Source: Hepsetus odoe
Taxonomy: Eukaryota; Chordata; Actinopteri; Characiformes; Hepsetidae
Direction: 5' to 3'
Length of the DNA: 64,000 nucleotides
Assembly: GCA_017165825.1 (NCBI GenBank)
Contig: CM029377.1
Span: 25,014,386-25,078,385 of the forward strand
The notes beneath the pieces are model-generated. The model searched no databases and was not told the origin of the DNA. It worked only from the letters and a program-made list of their open reading frames with translations. The translations under genes were made by a program, and so were the position numbers. This document shows, piece by piece, positions 57,574 through 64,000 of this stretch; position 1 is the first letter of the stretch; every line of letters starts with the position of its first letter.

Positions 57574-58756
57574 TAGTCATTCCTTTAAAAAATATGAACG
57601 TTATATCTCTCTGAATGCACAGAAGACTGTCCAGGGGAAGAGATTTTTAACAGGAATTCAAACTCCAACTCAAAGTCTTTATCGCAACACTGGCCAAAGT
57701 TCTCAACCTCTACATAAATAAACCATTCTTGAGTTGTAGTCCTCTCTCAATGTTCTTCAAGTTTCATTATAACAAATCTAAAGTGAAAAAACATTTCTTA
57801 TTTACATTTTTTGAACGAAAAAACATTAAAGCAAGAGAAGAGTAGTTGCCAGAAAAAGACCTAAATGAATAAAGCAGAAGCCAGTTTCTTTCTTAGTCTC
57901 TGCTATTCAGTGAAGCTTAATGCTTCACCAAAGTGTCTTGATGTCTGTTTTAATGTAGAGGTTTTATATAAGCAGCTTTAACACACTCAAATAGAGGCAG
58001 GGAAGTTTTGGATTCAGCTATTTTATTATCTCTCTTTATAACTACAGTGTAAACTATATTCATATATGAATACTTGTAATACATAGGATTAAAATATAAA
58101 ATATTACAGAGACAAGATCAGTTCTGAACAACACCTCAGATGGGTGTTTGTTTTTTGATTAGAGATTTTTTGTTGAGGAATGGGACCCAACCAGAAGGAG
58201 CACTGCAAGACATGATAAGACTTCTAAAATATTATATAACTGTTATCTTAGCAAATAGAGACTTCAGAAGGTGCTTAATGCATATCGTTTAACTGACCCG
58301 GACACTCGCTATCTCTCTCTACACACACATACACACACTTTTTACTCTAAAAACACTAGAAGCTTTTGAGGCTATGCATCATTTGGACATTTTACTATTT
58401 TACTATACAGTTTTATTATTTAATTTTAAGCATGTTATCAAATGAATTATGAAAAATAAAGTTTTTGTACCCATCTTTACTTTATTAAAGTACTATTATT
58501 TACTTAATAGCTGTATTATGTTTGATAGCACTGCCAATAATTGCAGCTGTTGTTATAGCCTTATAGGAAATGTGTGACAAGCTCTAGCTAATGCACTAAT
58601 TACTGTCTGCTTTTGGGAAAGCTGCCATTGCTAACTAAATCCAAACCAAGCTTAACTAAACCCCTTTAATCTAAACATCAGTTTGTTGAAAATTGATGAA
58701 CAAATCAATCCTCTGGCCCATGACCTCATGAATCATCTAACCAGAAAATTGTAAAT
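57574..58756. other. Unassigned intergenic DNA
   Basis: No gene or named repeat recognised; AT-rich. Confidence 0.4.
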
Positions 58757-58997
58757 GTGGCCTAGTGGGTAGGGTGTTGGCCACATGATCGGCGGATTGG
58801 GGGTTTGAACCCCTTCCCAATGGGTTGCCCTGAGGTACCCTTGAGCAAGGTGCCGTCCCCGTACCGCTCCTCCCTGCGATGGGCTGGCGACCTGTTCAGG
58901 GTGCGTCCCCTGTCCTTGCCCTGTGTGTGCTGGGTTGGACACCAGCACTCCCCCGCGACCCTGTTTGGGACAAGCGGCAGATAATGGATGGATGGAT
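58757..58997 (+). mobile_element. Chimeric SINE, type B, 5'-truncated
   Basis: Same head-to-tail switch as 2374-2633 (ttgagcaaggtgccgtcccc, then gatgggctggcgacctgttc), with the same head variants (ccacatgatc, ttgggggttt). It lacks the first few bases of the head and ends in (ATGG)n followed by (TA)n. Confidence 0.87.
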
Positions 58998-59005
58998 ATA
59001 TATAT

Positions 59006-59057
<52 letters not shown>
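58998..59057. repeat. (TA)n microsatellite
   Basis: About 29 TA units with one interruption, next to the SINE tail. Confidence 0.95.
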
Positions 59058-59058
<1 letters not shown>

Positions 59059-59444
59059 TATATTCATTTCAAATTGATTTATGAATGTAAACATCACTCT
59101 GGATTGGAAAAAGTTAAAAGTTAAAAAGTTAAAGTTAAAGATAGAAGTGACTTGTTGCACTATAATTGGTATTCTCATTTTTCTTATTCATAAGTTGAAC
59201 ATAGCAGTTCCATAAGCTTTTGTCGCAGCTGTTGCAATTATTGCAAAAGGAACGCATGTAACTAAAAATATTTTACAAAATGTTAAAAAATGGTTTAAAA
59301 TGTCAAATATAAAGCTTTCGCTTTCCCAAAAGTACAAAAAAAAGAAGATTAAGAATTTTGGTCATGCAAAAATATTAGCCAAAACACTCAAATCAATAAA
59401 ATGGTAAATAGCATTGATAATTCATGTCTTATGTAAAAGGGGTG
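59058..59444. other. Unassigned DNA
   Basis: Contains an aaagttaaa-type short tandem near 59110-59140. No gene seen. Confidence 0.4.
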
Positions 59445-60065
59445 TGATATATTATGCAGTAAGTCAACTGTCATTTCTTGAAGTTAATGAGGTATGACAT
59501 GGGCCAAACTGTGATGGCAATGCAACTGGCTCATAGCATCTGTGAAAGGGCAGGGGAAGGAAGTTCTCAGTATGCAGTGGTAATATCTGCCAAAAATGAT
59601 CCATGGAAGGACAACTGGTGAACCAGCACAGGGTCATGAGTGCCTCAAGCTCTTTGAAGAATGAAGACTTGCCTGTCTGGTCCAATACTACAGAAGAGCT
59701 TCTGTATCTACTATAGCTTGCAGACTGGTCAGTGCAAATGCTTACTCCTGTCCACCATTCAAAGCAGCTACAACTGGAAATAAGCAAGTTAGTGTATTAC
59801 TTTGGGCAATGTTCTGCTGCAAACCTTGCTGGTATTAATGTGGATATGAATTTAAGACCTACCTATTTATTGTTTTTGACCAAATACATCCTTCTTGGCA
59901 ATGCCAGTCTCTAATGGCAAGGACCTCTTTCAGCAGAATAATGTGATAAAGGTTTCAAGAATTCCCAATTCAACTGAGCATCTGTGTAATGTCCTGGACC
60001 AGCTAGTTTGATTCATGGAGGTGTCTCCTAATTGAGTCAGACTTGTTTTGGTGGTATGAGGGAGT
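59445..60065 (+). mobile_element. Decayed Tc1/mariner-like remnant
   Basis: Phrases ccaaaaatgatccatggaag, gtgaaccagcacagggtcat and actgagcatctgtgtaatgt resemble, from memory, parts of a widespread fish Tc1-like element; the 9680-9945 remnant may be the same group. No frame remains. Confidence 0.5.
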
Positions 60066-61221
60066 CTTAGAAAATGTTATGCAGGGGTTTTATTGTTATG
60101 GCTGTACAGGGTTAAAAATATCCCAACACAATACCTACAAAAGCTGACTAAGCATTGTTAATCTACGGTGGGGACAGAGCTGGATCGCTCACAAAATCAG
60201 ACAAAAAGCAGCTTCCACGCTTGGCTTAATTATTTTCGGCTTTAACCACACACTGAACTCGAAACATAATCAGCTTAAAGGGGTTTTCAATAGTTCTTTT
60301 CTTTTCCTATTTGAAATGATTGTGCGTGTTCTCATATTTCAGTCTAAAAAGAATTGTTTATATTTTAATCACATAATACCCTTTGGCAGAAAGCCGAATG
60401 TCCCTAAACAATTGGAAGCATCACCACTTAAACACCTTGTTTCCTCCAACAGACAACACTGTTGCAGAAAAAGGTAGGCCATCTGCATCCTGTCCTACTG
60501 TAGCTGACTGTGCATGTTTTAAAACTATTTTAAGGCCCGTATTCCTATTTTCTTCTACAGCCTCATATATTACTTCCTCTAATAGAGTTCTTGGCACAGT
60601 TGCTGTGTGGCAGCATCAGGCTTCTCTTGGCAGCATGGTTTGGCATCAGTTAAAAAAAGTCAAAAGTCCAAGTTCAATCATATTGACTACTGAGATATTA
60701 TAAGCAACCTCTGCATAAAGCAGGGTGTGTAAGTACATGAGAAAATATTTATCCTCCACAAAATGTCAATGTGCATGGGAAAATGGGGTTTCTTTGGTTT
60801 ATATTGCTTCTTGGTCAAATAAAACATCAATTTTACGATCGTCATGCTATGAACGTTACTTTACATGCTTCCAACACTCCTTATCCAAGTCATCACCCTT
60901 TCTAGGTGGATGTGTTAGATCAGAGAATCAACATTAACATAAGCCGTGTTAATCTCTTAGGAGGAAGGCACCAGCAGTTTTCGACAGGCAGATGCTGCAG
61001 TTACCATATAAAATGCTTGATCTTGAGCATGAAAGTACATAAACCTCAGTGGCTTGAAACTCTGTAGTTTCTGAATTCAGGATTCTACGTACTTTGAATA
61101 TATAAAAATACATGCTTACAATGGGAGCACATATACTAAAATTGGAATGATACATAGGGAAACAGGGCCCCTGCACAAGGGTGATGCACAAAATCATAAA
61201 ATGTTCCTTTTGTTTTTTTGG
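60066..61221. other. Unique DNA; candidate conserved block at 60160-60330
   Basis: 60160-60330 is non-repetitive and carries cttggcttaattattttcgg, a texture common in conserved noncoding elements. Short frames downstream (60383-60937) show no domain. Confidence 0.35.
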
Positions 61222-61456
61222 GGGCAGCAGTGTCCTAGTGTTTAGGGACTAGGTCCCTGAATCATTAAGTAATGGGTTCAAATTCTGGATCAATAAGCTT
61301 GAGCAAGGTACTGTCCCCAACACTGCTCTCGGGGCAGTGGATATGGCTGCCCACTGCTGCATGGTGTGTGGAAGGGTTAAACACAGAGGGTGCATTTTGT
61401 CATGGTTCACTGTGCTGTGTACTCACCATGAAAAATTGTCGCTTTCACTTTCACTA
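61222..61456 (+). mobile_element. tRNA-derived SINE, type A
   Basis: Head gggggcagcagtgtcctagt, B box ggttcaaattc, ttgagcaaggtactgtcccc, gctgcccactgctgcatgg and tail gtcgctttcactttcact. Moderately diverged. Confidence 0.85.
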
Positions 61457-62151
61457 TAATGTATTATTGTTTGCGGCCCAACGTCTGTTTTTTCAGCACG
61501 TCCTCCAACTTCAGTGACAGCCAGTTGTCTATTTCTAGTTCAGAACCATGATTTCAATAATGAATTTGTGGAAAATAGCATGTTATTGCTATCATACAAT
61601 ATATTGTTTCATTATACTTGCCAACTTGTGCTTTTCTAAAACAGGTTAGAAACTTAATAAGTCTCATGTTGAAATAGGCCTTTACACCAGCATCTTTAAC
61701 ACTTTCTAACCACATGAGTCAGCACTGGTGATTTCATTGGTTATAGACCCAAAATTCACCAGTTAATGTAGTCCTAGTGAGCAGCAAGTTAATGACCAGC
61801 TACTGTCTTAAAAAGCTTAAAACATGCATTCCAAGGACATTATCATCGCCACACCTGGAAGTACTCCCTCTCCCCAAAGTGAGGAAGTATCTGCAGTTTG
61901 CATCTTTTTCCACGGGAATGTGAGCAGCACTGAGACAGTGAAAAATGAAAAGATTACTGATGACATTTTGGCAAAAATGAAACCGGATTCTATAAATCTT
62001 ACACAATACAGGATAGAGTTGACACACCCTCTGAAGCAGTACGAACATATTTCCTCTTTTATTTACATTCCTTTTTCAAATGTTAACATTTTTCGCTATA
62101 ACTCTTTCATCAGGGCTGGCATTTTTTCTCAGTAAAATAAACTTGGCACAA
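61457..62151. other. Unassigned DNA
   Basis: A 103-codon plus frame (61824-62135) and an overlapping minus frame show no recognisable domain. Confidence 0.4.
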
Positions 62152-62970
62152 GTAAAACATATGTAGACAAAAGTTTATTTACACCATACAACATTTTTGA
62201 ATTTTAAATATTTTATACAGGGCTGCAGATGAGAGAGCTTGCCGAGTGCCTTCAAGCAGATTCTGCAGTATTAAAGTTGTGAAATATATTATTCATATAA
62301 AAGTGGGTATTACCTTTATTGCATTTAAAGCAATGAAGAATGTAGCTTGACAAACATTCATTTTTTTAAATGACAGAAAAAATCCTCTTTGCCTCTCTCA
62401 ATATATTTTTATCATATTATAAAGTAAAAAGTGTAGTAATGGCCAAACTCACTTGTTATAAACTTTTTAAAAACCTGCATAAGTATGTACATTGTGCTCC
62501 TGGACTCAGTCACCACTGAACTAAAAAAACTGAGCCCAATGAAGCGTGTGGGTCAACGTAGCATAGCGCCGCGGATTTGTTTTCTATTTTTGAGGTGTCA
62601 TCTTGAAAGATATACCTTTGTAGACCCAATTTCTCTCCAACGGATACGTTTGAAACACATGATGCTTATATTGTACACCTGGCTGGCCCCCCACTACGTA
62701 CACTAGTGAGAATACAAAAAAAAGAAACACTGATGTTTTTTGTCTTTTAGTCATTTTCCTCTCCTTCAGTCCTGTATTTTTTAGTTTTTTATATTTTATT
62801 TTTGTGGGTTTTTTTAATCTTATTGGCACATAATGTCCCTGCCATACTCCTAGGATCCAGATATGTCTCGCCAAGGCTGCATGAAAAGTTTTCCACTTTT
62901 TTTTGTTCAGTGCAAAATACATCCTTCTCCCCTTGCATCCTGGTAACACTCCTCGCATTCTTGCTTTGAA
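62152..62970 (-). other. Probable 3' UTR of the right-hand gene
   Basis: Extends left from the minus-strand stop at 62971. On the minus strand an AATAAA lies at 62174-62179 and cleavage is expected about 15-25 bases further left. Several short frames inside have no domain. Confidence 0.55.
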
Positions 62971-63159
62971 TTAGACCTCCGTCTGGAAATCTCCCTCCTG
63001 GACGTCTAACGGGAGGTTGACACACTTTTCCCACTCAGCAGGAGTCATCTCCAAAGAGTCCTTAGTGTCTGACTCCATTACATTCATTGTGGCGTAGTTC
63101 TGGTACTCACAGGCCGGGTTGTAGCTCTCCCATGGGTTTTTGTTGGGCATTGACTTATC
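62971..63159 (-). CDS. Terminal exon with a QTEV PDZ-ligand tail
   Basis: A 189-nt minus-strand exon after the acceptor ctcttctcttctgcag, in phase 0, encoding 62 residues and a TAA. It reads [20 protein letters not shown], then [32 protein letters not shown] and [10 protein letters not shown]. The tail is acidic, has a Tyr-based NPxxEYQNY stretch and ends in a class I PDZ-binding sequence (T-x-V), so it is probably the cytosolic C-terminus of a membrane receptor or transporter. GC content is clearly above its surroundings. I do not recognise the family. Upstream exons lie to the right, beyond the window or unseen. Confidence 0.82.
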   Translation of the reverse strand, partial: DKSMPNKNPWESYNPACEYQNYATMNVMESDTKDSLEMTPAEWEKCVNLPLDVQEGDFQTEV

Positions 63160-64000
63160 CTGCAGAAGAGAAGAGGACGAGACACAACAATTTCAGAATG
63201 TCAGGATTTCATTTTATCTTCCTCGCATTTCTAGTGCTTTCTCAAAATATCAATTTTTTCATATTAGGAATGTCAGACTTAAATACGCTATATCAACAAG
63301 ACAAGATAGACAAGGTCGTTCCTAAGGTACCTTGCTACCCCGATACCTTCAGCAAATTATGCTCATTGGAAACGAACATATAAATCAACAATCGACAAAC
63401 AAACAAAAGCAATAGCAAAGTGAAAATCCTTAGTTGGCCTATAAGAAGCTACAATTTGTATGAACTAGAGGCTACTTCCGTGGAGGAGCTGGTGCTATAT
63501 GATAAATACACTCACTGGATAGTACATGAGGCCACTGTTACTGTAACTGGGTATCAGTGATGAAAATTTAAACTGTATTCACTGGGTTCAACATTGTTAT
63601 TTGACCGGTCAAAAAATATTGCTACGAAATTATTTAAATGTAAGAAATAGAGCCTGCTGAAGCTTATTTTCTTCATTTATACAGCTAGAACATGCCAACA
63701 TGTGAATAACCATGATCAAAATTTGCAATCAAAAAATTAAATGTGATTAATCGCGACTTGCCACACTGAAATGTTACTGCTTGTGATTTACCACCCTAAG
63801 ATTGGAATTATCATGATTAACTGCACTTAAATATGACCCACCATAATTAACATCAAATGTGATTTATCACAATTAATTACCTACTATGGGATTTGTGGAT
63901 TTGTTTTTCATTTGACAGCCCTTAAACTATAAAACAAAAAACATTATGTGGCAAAAATGTCTCGTCTTGTCAACTTTGTTTATGAGAAAAATATAGCTTC
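63160..64000 (-). other. Probable intron of the right-hand gene
   Basis: No further exon recognised. 63718-63890 holds a run of degenerate gattaat/attaatc motifs, including gattaatcgcgac, a phrase I recall from dispersed fish repeats. Confidence 0.4.

Noticed and set aside
58762..59178. 138-codon minus-strand frame
   Set aside because: It crosses a SINE and a (TA)n tract; no protein domain.

Overview
This window reads as nuclear DNA of a teleost fish, probably an ostariophysan or close relative; that placement is an inference from the repeat families. It is AT-rich and dominated by interspersed repeats typical of fish: several tRNA-derived SINE families, RTE-clade LINE copies of the kind often mis-annotated as craniofacial development protein 2, an L2-type LINE 3' end, many decayed Tc1/mariner transposons, a palindromic MITE family, and long (TG)n, (TA)n and (TCTA)n microsatellites. 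There are no bacterial-type operons, no CRISPR array, no rRNA and no intact tRNA gene.

Protein-coding content is sparse and split by introns. On the plus strand I find exon-like blocks at 3780-3858, 17304-17351, 30233-30324 and 30424-30537. They have good splice signals and compatible phases, and the last ends in a stop codon. Together they look like the C-terminal part of an unrecognised membrane protein whose large introns hold most of the repeats in the first 30 kb. On the minus strand, 62971-63159 is a convincing terminal exon of a second gene that enters from the right; it encodes a 62-residue tail ending QTEV (a class I PDZ ligand), with a 3' UTR running left to about 62150. At 45.2-46.6 kb lies a frame-broken coiled-coil pseudogene. 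Next to it, on the minus strand, are three small candidate exons (46633-47100) with matching phases that I cannot identify.

Layout: 0-3.7 kb is a dense repeat cluster (RTE LINE, three SINEs, MITE). 3.8-16.4 kb is mostly unique DNA with a candidate conserved noncoding block near 6.3-7.0 kb. 16.4-23.3 kb holds two Tc1 elements, a nested SINE, the longest RTE copy (20181-22925) and a Tc1 end split by a SINE. 23.3-30.2 kb is mostly unique. 30.2-32.2 kb is the gene end. 33-37 kb and 39-43.6 kb are repeat-rich. 43.6-45.2 kb is unique. 45.2-48.8 kb holds the pseudogene, the candidate exons and a Tc1 tail. 49.7-59.1 kb mixes SINEs, the second MITE, the L2 3' end and a SINE/RTE composite. 59.4-62.1 kb is unique DNA plus one Tc1 remnant and one SINE. 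62.1-63.2 kb is the right-hand gene end.

The most unusual signals concern how the repeats have recombined. An RTE segment carrying an antisense SINE at one exact junction, plus a shared stop codon, appears at two loci (42.1-42.6 and 57.1-57.6 kb); the second has SINE tails on both sides, as expected of a SINE read-through or template-switch product. A chimeric SINE with the head of one family and the tail of another occurs twice, once with a clear 10-bp target-site duplication. I found no evidence of a new multi-gene biological system.
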